Positions 54,454 through 63,900 of a DNA stretch of 64,000 nt are shown piece after piece (position 1 is the first letter of the stretch; each line of letters opens with the position of its first letter). Location: assembly GCF_004345615.1 (NCBI RefSeq), contig NZ_SLWK01000005.1, positions 124,001 through 188,000 on the forward strand, in the 5' to 3' direction. The translations under genes were made by a program, and so were the position numbers. The notes below the pieces were generated by a model, which did no database searches, was not told the DNA's origin, and worked only from the letters and a program-made list of their open reading frames with translations. This DNA comes from Natronoflexus pectinivorans. Lineage in GTDB: Bacteria > Bacteroidota > Bacteroidia > Bacteroidales > Marinilabiliaceae.

Positions 54454-54496
54454 TTAACAGGATGTTAAGATTAACATTACTGTTAATCTATGTTAA
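54454..54496. promoter_or_regulatory. Candidate operator: five phased TGTTAA-type half-sites
   Basis: Hexamers TTAACA or TGTTAA start at 54454, 54463, 54471, 54481 and 54491, spaced 8-10 bases. The central pair forms a perfect 9-base palindrome AGATTAACA-TTAC-TGTTAATCT (54468-54489). It lies about 165 bases upstream of the TonB-like gene 2 start. The window is AT-rich, so chance is not excluded. Confidence 0.35.
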
Positions 54497-54577
54497 GCTT
54501 GCATCGATTTTTAATGATCTAATTATAAGATAGAAAGGGTTGGATTGTCATTTTTATCACCAAATACCATAATGATG

Positions 54578-54615
54578 TTCCAAGACGCCCCGATTGCAAA
54601 CCGGCGCGAACGGAG
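54578..54615. repeat. REP-like unit, copy 1
   Basis: It shares TCCAAGA, GCCCCGATT, CAAA and CGGCGCGAACGGA in order with 55607-55643. CCGATT and AACCGG flank GCA and pair with one mismatch. GC content is clearly above the surrounding spacer. Confidence 0.6.
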
Positions 54616-54685
54616 TGTGGCATGGCTCAATTCCCTATACCAATTTGACCTTTAAAACCCTAAAGCAAGTGAAAAAGGACGATTA

Positions 54686-54925
54686 TTAATTGAATAAAAA
54701 ATTCACTGTTAAAACAACGACGAATACAGCCAAGGCTTTTAATTGATTTATTTTCTGAGAATTAGTCTTTGAACGAATAGTTTCCAGATATAGTGAAATG
54801 TCGCGTAGCTTAATTAAGCTGTAAAAACTAGCATCAGGGAACACTTTTTTATTCAGGATAATAATAAAAATAAACCATACGGTACCCGAAAGCATTAAAA
54901 ACAGGGCTAAAATACTCCATAACAA
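54686..54925 (-). CDS. Small membrane protein, unknown (79 aa)
   Basis: A 79-residue protein with an N-terminal hydrophobic helix (ILALFLMLSGTVWFIFIIIL) and another at the C-terminus (ALAVFVVVLTVNFLF), with a charged middle. It has no recognised family. It sits alone between a TonB-like gene and a secreted-protein gene on the same strand. It could be a lineage-specific gene; confidence is modest because of its size. Confidence 0.35.
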   Translation of the reverse strand: MLWSILALFLMLSGTVWFIFIIILNKKVFPDASFYSLIKLRDISLYLETIRSKTNSQKINQLKALAVFVVVLTVNFLFN

Positions 54926-54969
54926 TCAATTTGGGCCTGTTTAAAGAAGCTCCCTCCAACAATACAAAT

Positions 54970-55425
54970 TCAATAATAAAGAGGGGCTTTTGAATATAAC
55001 AATACCTGCAAAACCTTCCTGACATAGTCAAATCGTATGCCAATAGGCTTACATTGATTATCTGTTTCAAGGTGAGCCATTTTACCCTTATTTACACTGA
55101 CGCCAACACTATTCACTAAACTATAATTGTCTACATACAGTGTTTCTGCAATTCCTGTAGATTCGTCGCTTGTAATATTACTTTCATAATAAATCTCCCC
55201 ATTTATATATATCTGAATTAAATCATCATTAAAATAACCTTCCACAATTATCAATAATGAGTCAATATCACATGGCTGTTGGTTATCAATTTCGTTTAAA
55301 TAAAATACTTCTATATCATAGACGTAATTTCGAGTGGGGTTGCAATCCTGACCTGAAGCACATATGCTTGTATGCCATAGCACTCCCATCAATAAAAAAA
55401 ATTTATCTAAGCCTACGCAATTCAT
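54970..55425 (-). CDS. Secreted hypothetical protein
   Basis: A 151-residue protein with an N-terminal signal-like segment (FFLLMGVLWHTSICASG) and an acidic, beta-rich remainder (DIEVFYLNEIDNQ, IYINGEIYYESN). No domain is recognised. The codon pattern is unremarkable. It lies between REP-like units at 54578 and 55607. Confidence 0.4.
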   Translation of the reverse strand: MNCVGLDKFFLLMGVLWHTSICASGQDCNPTRNYVYDIEVFYLNEIDNQQPCDIDSLLIIVEGYFNDDLIQIYINGEIYYESNITSDESTGIAETLYVDNYSLVNSVGVSVNKGKMAHLETDNQCKPIGIRFDYVRKVLQVLLYSKAPLYY

Positions 55426-55606
55426 GTTTTTTAACTTCTTGTTTTATTGCTGTAACTCTAGCCTGTTCCTTATTTATTGAAACCGTTCTGTATATTTATA
55501 GGTTCCATTAAACCTATAAATATATATTAAATTCCACGCAAAATTTCAATCTAATTATAATCAAAAAGCTTTTGATGCCGCAAATCTTCGCCATGACCAA
55601 CTTCTT

Positions 55607-55643
55607 GTCCAAGAAGCCCCGATTACAAATCGGCGCGAACGGA
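55607..55643. repeat. REP-like unit, copy 2
   Basis: It is the second copy of the unit at 54578. Here CCGATT, ACA and AATCGG make a perfect hairpin. It lies just downstream of the DUF922-like gene on the minus strand. Confidence 0.6.
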
Positions 55644-55674
55644 TCATCACCAACTAAATGACATTAAACCATAA

Positions 55675-56235
55675 TTACTCATCTGCAAATTCTTCTAATT
55701 CGATTAACAAATCTTGAATTTTACGTTCCCATCTGTTTTGGTTGCTTATATTTACCCCAAAACCCGTTTCAAAATCAAACTGATAGTGAACTGAATCAAG
55801 CTTACTTAATTTGAGATCTATCACATTATTATATACATCAATATTTCTTTCATTTCTTTTTTGCAATATTTCGACAGCTCTTCTGATTTTCCGCGTATAC
55901 ACCTCATTTATATTAAAATGAATTTGTTCATGCTGCAACCAATATTTAACTGTTGTGTCATTTACAAATGATAGATTTCTATCCATTTCATTCATCACAG
56001 AGACTTCCCAGTAATTTGTTGCATATCGAGTTTCGATAGAAATTAACGTAGCTAAATATGCCGCTGGGATATCATTAAAAACTCCTTTAGGGAACCTTGT
56101 CTCAACTAATGATGGTAGTCCTTTAAAGTCATCAATCGTAATTGGATGTTCTTTACTCCATCTCTTCATATTGTCCTGAGCAGGAACATTCGCAGATAAT
56201 GCAAATACAATCACAAAGAAGATCGTTGTCAACAT
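55675..56235 (-). CDS. DUF922-like secreted protein with HExxH motif
   Basis: A 186-residue protein with a signal peptide (cleavage near SANVPAQ). The DUF922 pattern is present: HPITIDDFKGLP, AAYLATLISI and the motif WLQHEQIHFNINEVYTRKI, where HEQIH fits the zinc-binding HExxH of metallopeptidases. A third ligand is not obvious. Substrate unknown; likely periplasmic. Confidence 0.65.
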   Translation of the reverse strand: MLTTIFFVIVFALSANVPAQDNMKRWSKEHPITIDDFKGLPSLVETRFPKGVFNDIPAAYLATLISIETRYATNYWEVSVMNEMDRNLSFVNDTTVKYWLQHEQIHFNINEVYTRKIRRAVEILQKRNERNIDVYNNVIDLKLSKLDSVHYQFDFETGFGVNISNQNRWERKIQDLLIELEEFADE

Positions 56236-56255
56236 ATTACACTAAAATTTTAAAC

Positions 56256-56360
56256 TCAGGACTCATTACTTTTGGTTCTATCTCTGCGAAGCTTCTTTGC
56301 AAGTAAAGCAGTAGAGTCGAGTGGAGGTCTGGCAATTTTGTTCCAATGTACTGTTCTCAT
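56256..56360 (-). CDS. Short ORF overlapping the antitoxin-like gene (34 aa)
   Basis: ATG 56360 overlaps the stop of the upstream gene as ATGA, a sign of coupled translation. The product is 34 residues (TVHWNKIARPPLDSTALLAK then a basic end). Its length is too small for a standard toxin. It may be a truncated partner or a chance frame. Confidence 0.25.
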   Translation of the reverse strand: MRTVHWNKIARPPLDSTALLAKKLRRDRTKSNES

Positions 56361-56575
56361 TTAAACTTCAAGTTTGGATATTTGCCTCTGGCTTCTTCCA
56401 TAACTTCTTCATGGGTAAAAAATTTCCCTTGCTTGCTTTCTTCTAGGGCTTCATCAATAGCCGCTTTTTCATCTTTAGACAACTTATACGCCGAACTGGC
56501 ATTTAATAATGCTATGAACTTATTATACATCTTTTCAAGCTCAGACTCCTTTAACTTATCTATCTTTCTGAACAA
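56357..56575 (-). CDS. Antitoxin-like small protein
   Basis: Up to 72 residues from TTG 56575; an ATG at 56530 would give 57. The charged helical sequence (LSKDEKAAIDEALEESKQGK, FFTHEEVMEEARGKYP) resembles antitoxins of RelE/ParE modules in Bacteroidota. No full toxin gene is next to it. If it is an antitoxin, the partner has been lost or shortened. Confidence 0.4.
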   Translation of the reverse strand: MFRKIDKLKESELEKMYNKFIALLNASSAYKLSKDEKAAIDEALEESKQGKFFTHEEVMEEARGKYPNLKFK

Positions 56576-56726
56576 ATCCAGTTTTATTTATGCTGCATTC
56601 ATAATCGCAAAGTTTTTATCCTATACAAAGTTCACGATAAAATTGGTCATCTGGCAAAAATTTCGTTTGTCCTTACACCTTGTGTGAACCAACCAATAAT
56701 GCCAACTCAATATAAATCCAGATCCC

Positions 56727-58220
56727 TCAAAAATTTAATGAAAATCCAACTGTGTAGGGATACAACTCAGGTCCACGATTATCTTTGAACATGGACATGG
56801 GCGAATATGTGGCATAAATTCCAAAATTGTCATACCCTGCTCTCGCAATGTATGAATATCTGAAAGTTCTCAGATCAAAATCATCCCTAACTTTGTGCTT
56901 TCTCTTTCGTCCGTCGTCACGAGAATCTGTTCTTGTGTGCGATCGTAATCGCATGCCGCCTACCACACCTGCTCCAAAATATAGATTATTACCAGACCCA
57001 TCCGGAACCTGAAACTCCATAACGAGGGGCACATTCAGAAACAGGGTTGTCAGTTTTGACTTTCTGATCGTGGCTGTTTCTGATAATACAGGAAACCAAT
57101 CAATGGAATGATCAGGAACTTCGGACAGACTCTTGAACGAAAATCTGTAGTTATTATACTCAAGCCCCAAAGCACTAACAAGTCCTATATTCGAACTAAA
57201 AAGCGGCGTGCTTCTCTGAAAAGGGTAAATTGAAAATTCAATGGATCTGGAATGATTCAACTCCATGAACTCATACCCGTCAGGCATTTGTTCTTTAAAA
57301 TTGCTGTTTAAATACCCATTTATCCCCAGATTTATACCGGCCAGGTTACCATCAAAGTAATTCCTGCGCTTGGTATAAGTTCCTTTATGAACGCGTATCT
57401 CTTTTGAATGAGTTTCACGATGCACTTCAACATGATCCCGACCGATACGAACCCGCGGAGCGGGTTCTTCCTGAATGGATTCCCGTACGGGCAATTGAAT
57501 GGTTTCAACTTCTTTATCTAACAAACGCCCCAGTGTATCAATATAATGTACTTCGGTGCCTGATAAAGCCCTGGCTTTCCCGTTTTCAAAATTCCAAACC
57601 TGCTGGTATACCGGAGCAATGATTTCAAAACCTTGCCTGTTGATGAAGCCCATTTTACCATCCTTTAAAACCCTGGCGTATCCCTCTTCAAAGGACCATA
57701 TTTGTTGATAGCCGGGATAAACAACCATACGCCCTTCCAAATCAATCAACCCCATTCGTCCATCTTTCAGAACTTTATAAAAACCGTCCTCAGCAGGCCA
57801 AATATGGTTATACTCGGTAGGAATCAAAGTTGAACCATCACTCTTCACAAATCCAACCTTCCTGTTTTTCAACACCTTTGCCACACCATTTTCAAATGGC
57901 CATATCTGATCATACTCTGCGGGTAAAATCATTCCCTTATCCAGATGATAAAGCCCTATTTTCAGATTTTGCAGAACCCGAACATACCCTTCCCGATCCA
58001 AATCATATACCTGATCGTATTGGATGGGAACCAAAATATCCCCTTCCTTATTCACAATGCCTATTTTCCCATCCTGAAGAACCCGAAATATTCCCGGTTT
58101 CATTTCCCAGGTTCTCTCCCACTGCCGTGTAGAATTACTGAAGAGGGTCGCTGCTTCTGACTTCTCCGCAAGGAGAAGCAGTGCAAGCAAAATTTTTATG
58201 ATTAAAACCACACGTATCAT
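56727..58220 (-). CDS. WG-repeat protein with C-terminal outer membrane barrel
   Basis: A 497-residue protein with a signal peptide. About five WG-type repeats run from residue 40 to 240 (GKIGIVNKEGDILVPIQYDQ, LKIGLYHLD.., RKVGFVKSDGSTLIPTEYNH, GRMGLIDLEGRMV, GKMGFINRQGFEIIAPVYQQ). A beta-barrel region of about 220 residues follows (GINLGINGYLNSNF to YPYTVGFSLNF), paralogous to the next upstream gene. WG repeats are thought to mediate binding; the fused barrel would place them at the cell surface or periplasm. It lies downstream of an ECF sigma/anti-sigma pair. Confidence 0.75.
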   Translation of the reverse strand: MIRVVLIIKILLALLLLAEKSEAATLFSNSTRQWERTWEMKPGIFRVLQDGKIGIVNKEGDILVPIQYDQVYDLDREGYVRVLQNLKIGLYHLDKGMILPAEYDQIWPFENGVAKVLKNRKVGFVKSDGSTLIPTEYNHIWPAEDGFYKVLKDGRMGLIDLEGRMVVYPGYQQIWSFEEGYARVLKDGKMGFINRQGFEIIAPVYQQVWNFENGKARALSGTEVHYIDTLGRLLDKEVETIQLPVRESIQEEPAPRVRIGRDHVEVHRETHSKEIRVHKGTYTKRRNYFDGNLAGINLGINGYLNSNFKEQMPDGYEFMELNHSRSIEFSIYPFQRSTPLFSSNIGLVSALGLEYNNYRFSFKSLSEVPDHSIDWFPVLSETATIRKSKLTTLFLNVPLVMEFQVPDGSGNNLYFGAGVVGGMRLRSHTRTDSRDDGRKRKHKVRDDFDLRTFRYSYIARAGYDNFGIYATYSPMSMFKDNRGPELYPYTVGFSLNF

Positions 58221-58235
58221 AATGCATCTTAAAAT

Positions 58236-59255
58236 CTAGAAACTAACAAGAGTTAACCCTACGGACCAAGGATATAATTCCGGTCCCTGATCTTTCTGAA
58301 ATAACGGAGTCATATCGTAAGTGGCGAATAGCTTTATCATTCTATACCCCGCCCGAACCGTGAATCCATATTTAAAGGAATTGAGATTCAGATTGTCCCT
58401 GGACTTCTCCTTTTCTCTGCCATCATAAACCAGCTTGGTATGAGAGCGAAGTCGAAAAGCACCATAAACTCCTCCACTTATAAATATTGGTTTTCCTGAA
58501 TCTGCCACCGGAAACTGATGCTCAAGTAACAAAGGAACGGTTAAAAACATGGTGGTTAGCTTATTTTTCCGGATGTTCAGGTCTTCCTCGATGTAATATC
58601 CCGTTTTGCCATTTTCCAGTCGGGTAAGAATGTAGTCAGAATCCAACCGATAATTGTGCCAGGTAATGCCTAAACCGGTTACCAAACCGGTATTGTTGTT
58701 ATAGCTAGACAATCCGATATCATATTGAAAGAAATTCAATCCAACTGCCACTGATTTTCCATTGTTCAGATCCATGAAATAACCATCATCGGGTAAACTG
58801 CTGTCAAATGAAGATGAGAAAAAATTATTGAGACCAAGGTCAAACCCAGACCAATGTCCTCTGAACTTTTCCCGGGGTCTGTGAACCATTTTTATTCGGG
58901 TACACCCGGATTTATCATCTTCAATAATCTGCAATTCCCTTCTTCCAACAGATAGTCTGGTAATGGTATCTTCGATATGATCTACAATAACAGATCCTCC
59001 CGGGAAGATCACACTCGTTTTGTGGGAAGTTTCTTCAACAGTCACCAAGTCCCTCACTTTTTGTCTGTCTGTCTGTCCGTTTTGTGCGTCAGCTGTTGAA
59101 ACAAAAATGATGATGGATAACATCGTCAGAATAGAGAAAACACCTGGTTTGCGTCTCTTAGTAGCTAAAAGCACCCTGTCCTGATTGAAACAGTTGTGGA
59201 ATTTTGCCACGTTATCAGGATATATATCTTTTGGTAAATTATATTGCTTCATCAC
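58236..59255 (-). CDS. Outer membrane beta-barrel protein, paralogue of the WG-repeat protein
   Basis: A 339-residue protein. The first 40 residues are polar before a hydrophobic segment (FSILTMLSIIIFVSTADAQ), so the true start may lie further in. The C-terminal 220 residues align with the barrel of the WG-repeat protein (GFDLGLNNFFSSSF, NTGLVTGLGITWHNYRL, RKNKLTTMFLTVPLLLEHQF, YPWSVGLTLVSF). It lies between the anti-sigma gene and that paralogue, so it is probably controlled by the same sigma factor. Confidence 0.7.
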   Translation of the reverse strand: MMKQYNLPKDIYPDNVAKFHNCFNQDRVLLATKRRKPGVFSILTMLSIIIFVSTADAQNGQTDRQKVRDLVTVEETSHKTSVIFPGGSVIVDHIEDTITRLSVGRRELQIIEDDKSGCTRIKMVHRPREKFRGHWSGFDLGLNNFFSSSFDSSLPDDGYFMDLNNGKSVAVGLNFFQYDIGLSSYNNNTGLVTGLGITWHNYRLDSDYILTRLENGKTGYYIEEDLNIRKNKLTTMFLTVPLLLEHQFPVADSGKPIFISGGVYGAFRLRSHTKLVYDGREKEKSRDNLNLNSFKYGFTVRAGYRMIKLFATYDMTPLFQKDQGPELYPWSVGLTLVSF

Positions 59256-59388
59256 TTTAAATTTTTAATTAGTCATCTTACTATAAAGCTATCTCAAAAC
59301 TATTCAAACACATTCCGGAGTGTTGTTTATGAATGGGACGCCTGTGTTACAGCAAAAGTTACAGGGCAAACAAAAAAACAGTGTAAGA

Positions 59389-60441
59389 TTATCTCGGAGC
59401 CAACCATTTGGGAACTCTTTGAGTCAGTTCAAAATTATCTGAACTGATGTTGATGGCCACAACTTCACCCTCCTCATCATACACTCTGTTGTATGCCAGA
59501 TTTGAAAGCGGATTGACACTCCTGAATAAAACACCGGTTCGCTCCAATAAAGTTTTAGTGTCTTCTTGTTGAGATCCTGATCTCTCCGGATCTAGTTGAG
59601 CCATTAATCGTCTGTTTTCAACATATTGAGGCAACATTAAAGCCAGGCCAGCCTCGTATGCATTTGGCATAATCCCGGGATTTAAAGGTTGGATTGCGGG
59701 TCGCGGCAATTGAAGTAATTCAGGTTCATCAAGAACGTCTGACACCTCAGGTTTGGCCGTATAACTGGCAACTCCATCAGCTAAAATCGTTGGTAAAGTG
59801 ACCAAAATATCGGAAGATTGCATGGCAAAAACCTCTTCATCCATAACAGGCTCATGAATAATTGGCTCTACTTCAGTGACACTAGCCAACCGGAATTCCT
59901 GCGATGAGTCATTCAAAGAGACATTTTCTCTGTAATTAAACATCACAAAGATCAGGATGGCAGCAGCAGCCACCTTTAAATAGTTGAAGTAATTAACTTT
60001 TACCCTGCGGCGAAGCAGTTTTGCACGACCGGGCATAACAACTTCGGGAGCCTGCAACTTTAACCTTTCAAAAAGTTTTAGCTCACTCTCAGAAGCGGGG
60101 TCATTTTCTAAAATACTGTTAAGTTGACTCTGTTCGGAGTTGGTTAGCTCCTCTTCTGAATTTTTGATTAACAGGTAGTCATATTCAGAGATATTGCTGA
60201 AAGGTTCCGGTGCCTTTTTTAGTCTGGATTTATTTGGAAAGGAATCTTCTTGCGAAAAAGACAAACACAAATCGGAGCCGGAAGTTAATTCATTAAACTC
60301 CTCCTTTAAATCAGGGTTGTCTGACAAGAAATGTTCAAGCACACCCTTCTGTTTTTCGGAAAGATTTCCGTCTGTAAAATCCAGAAACCACTCGAAGTAG
60401 TTCTCTCTGGTAATTTGCTTATTATTTCTATCCGTTGTCAT
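59389..60441 (-). CDS. Anti-sigma factor-like membrane protein
   Basis: A 350-residue protein. The cytosolic part has two segments with the Bacteroidota anti-sigma pattern (EWFLDFTDGNLSEKQKGVLE, then LIKNSEEELTNSEQSQLNSI). A single helix spans about residues 155-170 (VAAAAILIFVMFNY). A periplasmic domain of 180 residues follows. It overlaps the sigma gene by 4 bases and should hold that factor inactive at the membrane. The periplasmic part has no recognised fold. Confidence 0.7.
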   Translation of the reverse strand: MTTDRNNKQITRENYFEWFLDFTDGNLSEKQKGVLEHFLSDNPDLKEEFNELTSGSDLCLSFSQEDSFPNKSRLKKAPEPFSNISEYDYLLIKNSEEELTNSEQSQLNSILENDPASESELKLFERLKLQAPEVVMPGRAKLLRRRVKVNYFNYLKVAAAAILIFVMFNYRENVSLNDSSQEFRLASVTEVEPIIHEPVMDEEVFAMQSSDILVTLPTILADGVASYTAKPEVSDVLDEPELLQLPRPAIQPLNPGIMPNAYEAGLALMLPQYVENRRLMAQLDPERSGSQQEDTKTLLERTGVLFRSVNPLSNLAYNRVYDEEGEVVAINISSDNFELTQRVPKWLAPR

Positions 60442-60920
60442 ATTACCGCCTCCATTTTTCCGATAAATTTTCTTAAGAAAAGTCGTGCCCGGTATATGTA
60501 AACTTTAACCTGACTTTGCGAAAGACCTGTGATTTGTTCTATCTCCTCGTAACTGTATCCCTCATAATCACGAAGCATTACCACCATTTTCTGGTCTGGT
60601 GGCAATTTTTCAACAGCCTGGTGTAGCAGTTCATTCAGATCGGAGTATTGCGCGTGAGTGCAATATTCCGATATTTCATTTTCTATGGATTTGGTTGGTT
60701 TTTCTCTTCTTACATAATCAATGAGTACGTGATAGGCTGTAGTAAACAGATAGCTTTTGCTCTTTTGCGGATTCACACCATCTTTATTTCGCCACATTTT
60801 TTCATAGGCATCCTGAACAATATCTGCCGCTTTGTCCTCATCTTTTATGTTTTTGAGAACAAAACGGTAAAGATTGTCTGCATGCTGCTCCACACACTGA
60901 TTATATTGAGCCTCAGTCAT
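60438..60920 (-). CDS. ECF RNA polymerase sigma factor
   Basis: A 160-residue sigma-70 family factor. Region 2 includes DEDKAADIVQDAYEKMWRNK and region 4 includes KMVVMLRDYEGYSYEEIEQI then TGLSQSQVKVYIYRARLFL. The gene is first in an operon with the anti-sigma protein and, likely, the two beta-barrel genes. It probably answers an envelope signal. Target promoters were not identified by eye. Confidence 0.9.
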   Translation of the reverse strand: MTEAQYNQCVEQHADNLYRFVLKNIKDEDKAADIVQDAYEKMWRNKDGVNPQKSKSYLFTTAYHVLIDYVRREKPTKSIENEISEYCTHAQYSDLNELLHQAVEKLPPDQKMVVMLRDYEGYSYEEIEQITGLSQSQVKVYIYRARLFLRKFIGKMEAVI

Positions 60921-60990
60921 CCTGTTTTTTAAGGTTTATATGAATGTGACGCTTAATGTGGATGTGAAGTTACAGCAGAATTAAAAAAAA

Positions 60991-63900
60991 TCAAGTTTTT
61001 TTTAATTCCCGACTCATCTTTGATTCATTCCACCTGGCCGCAAATATCAATACAAAAATGACGGCCACAGAATAGTAAACAAAGGTAGGAATAGGCACCG
61101 GATCGCCTCCGGCATATGAATGGAGCCCGGCCAAATAATAATTTACTCCCAGATAAGTCATAATAACCGATGCAAATGTTAAAATGGAAGCAGTGTTAAA
61201 TGCTGTTTTCCCTTTTAACCCGGGGATGAATCGCATGTGCAGAACAAATGCATAAAGCACAATGGTTATTAGCGACCAGGTCTCTTTGGGATCCCAGCCC
61301 CAATAGCGTCCCCACGATTCATTAGCCCAGATGCCGCCCAGAAATGAGCCTATGGTCATAAGGTAAAGCCCGGCGGTTAAGGACATTTCATTGATGGCGG
61401 TAAATTCATCAATGGTAAGTTTTAGTCGGTTAAAATTAGATTTGTTTTGAACCGAAGTTATAAGCAGGTTCATGAACCCTAAAAGTGCACCCAAAGCAAA
61501 AAATCCATATCCGGCAATGGTGACCGAAACGTGAAATGTTAACCAGTGTGATTGAAGTACGGGAACCAGATTGGTGATGTGAGGGTTCATCCAGCTTAAA
61601 TGAGCCACCATTAAAACGACTCCGGTGAACAAACCCGATATTGGCAAAACTGTTGAACTCTTTTTGGCCATTAAAAAAGCTGCGAAGAGTATCGACCACC
61701 CAACAAAAATCATTGATTCGTACCCGTTGCTCCAAGGGGCATGACCTGCAACAATCCATCTTAAAATAAGGCCAAAAGTATGATACAAAAACCCCAAAAA
61801 GAGCAACAGATATCCACCACGCATAATCCACTTAAAATTCAGCGTTGGTTTTAGCATGTTAATAAATTGTAGCAGAACCAAAACACCCCCCAGGGCAAAG
61901 AACCAGGTTGCCAGCCAAAGGAAAATACTCAGTCGGTTGTATAATAATTCCAGTCTCCGAACCCTGTCGGTTGGTAATATTTCATCTGCATGGCTGCGTT
62001 GGTATTCATCAATGGTTTTTATTTGACTGATGGCAGCCTCATTGTTTCCCTCACGAACCATCTCTATAAACTTCCGTATGGAGGTTGAAACAAACAAGCT
62101 ATCGCCCGTGGTCAGCGTCTGAGGTTGGGATGTTGGAGTGTACCAGGGTAAATGAGAATCCTTTGTTGAGGGAAAAATTCTGTGCAAATTACCCATTTGG
62201 GTAAGATAAAAAACATTGACCTGTTCATCAATCTTAATCAGTTCCTGCTCCGTTTTGTTACGTGCAGCCGGGCTTTGTCTGTGGGCTGCATCAACCCACT
62301 GATGCAATTTATAATGTCGGTTACTGTCAAAAAACTCTGCAAAAGCAGCTTTATCCTGTGTAATACCAAGAATGGCTCTGATTTGTGGATCCTTAACTGT
62401 AATAAGCGGGAAGGTTTGCCAGTCAGCCGGATGAGTAAACATCCCCAAAATCATCTGATCGGCAGTCATTCCCCTGAATGTATGATGCTTCACCAACTTT
62501 AATGCAATTTCCTGATGAAGAGAGTTCAATGGCTTAATTCTTCCACCGTTATCCTGAACCAGAATGGCTCCGAACGCATCAGCAACTTCACGGTCGGGAG
62601 CGGGAGGTAACACCTCCCGTGATTGAGCTCCCGCATTTAAAGCAAATACCAGCAATAGAATTGTAATAAGATGCTTCCGCTTCTCATGAATTTTCCCAAC
62701 ATGGGACATCAATTGTTTAAAGCGTGTTTTTCCTCCAAAAAGCGCCCACATCATACCCAGTGTCATTAAAAAATATCCTAAATATGTAATGATGGTTCCT
62801 GCTCTGTCATGATTCACCGATAAAACAGTCCCCTTTTCATCCTGATCATAGGAACTTTGGTAAAGTCGGTATCCTCTGTGTGTCACAATATTGTTCATAA
62901 ATACCGACTGATCCTGTTCAAACTTTCGCTCAGTATCAAATAGGGTAATTTCGCTTCTATAGCCTGAAGGGCTGGATGACCCAGGATATCGGTCAAGAAT
63001 AAATTCATTGAGTCTAACGCTGAAAGGCAGTTCAATTGGCAGTGCTCCAAAACGCATGGTTAATTCACCTCCGGGCAGACTTAGTTTAAAGGGATCGCCT
63101 ACCCTGCCGTTGCGTCCGTAAGCGGTAAACAACTGAGTTTCGCCCCTGTGAGTGACCTCAAAAACAACCCCGTGCGGCATTCCGCTTCCCTGGTCTCCGG
63201 GCAAAGCTACAGGACGCATCATGGCTGATGGATAGTAGCGACTCACAGTTATCCTTAAACCATTAAAATCATACAGCAGCCCCGGGTTAAAGGGGTACTC
63301 AGTATTGGCCTCAAAAGATCTGGTTGAACTGTCTTCCATATTCAATCCTGAAAACGGCTGATTGGCGGTTAAAACCAACCCTGTATTGGATGCATTTCTT
63401 TTAATGAAAACATCGGGATTGGTATCATCTGAAGTTTCAAAGCCTAATGTAAAGGCTGCTTTTTTTATTTTTTCGCCGGGAGCGATAAAATGCTCAAGAC
63501 GTTCCATTCTGTCAGAAAAAACAATGGCAGCCAGGGGCTTGCCGCCCATGGTTTCCAAAGGTTGCGGAACAGCATTTGGAACAAATGCCACGCTGCGAAT
63601 TCGGACCCTCTCTCCGCTTGCTTTAAGTGAGGCCCGGAATTGACGAGGTGATGCCGGAGACAAAAATGCGAGGCGGCTCATTTGAACAACCTCATCTCCT
63701 GATTGAAACTCTGTTGTAACAAATGGGTCGGTGGATAACATCAGATTTTCAGTTTCTCCCTCCCTGATGTGCAATAAGCCCTCATAACCAACATAACGAG
63801 TGATTGCAGCACCAGCTATGATGACAAAAAATGAAACATGGAACAAAAAAACCGGCATTTTTTCCAACTTCCACATGTTAAAATTGAAAATATTACCCAG

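Larger units (their letters stand above)
54303..54685. other. Intergenic region with TGTTAA half-sites and a REP-like unit
   Basis: About 380 bases. TGTTAA/TTAACA hexamers recur between 54454 and 54496 upstream of the TonB-like gene 2, and a REP-like unit lies at 54578-54615. I see no gene. Confidence 0.5.
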
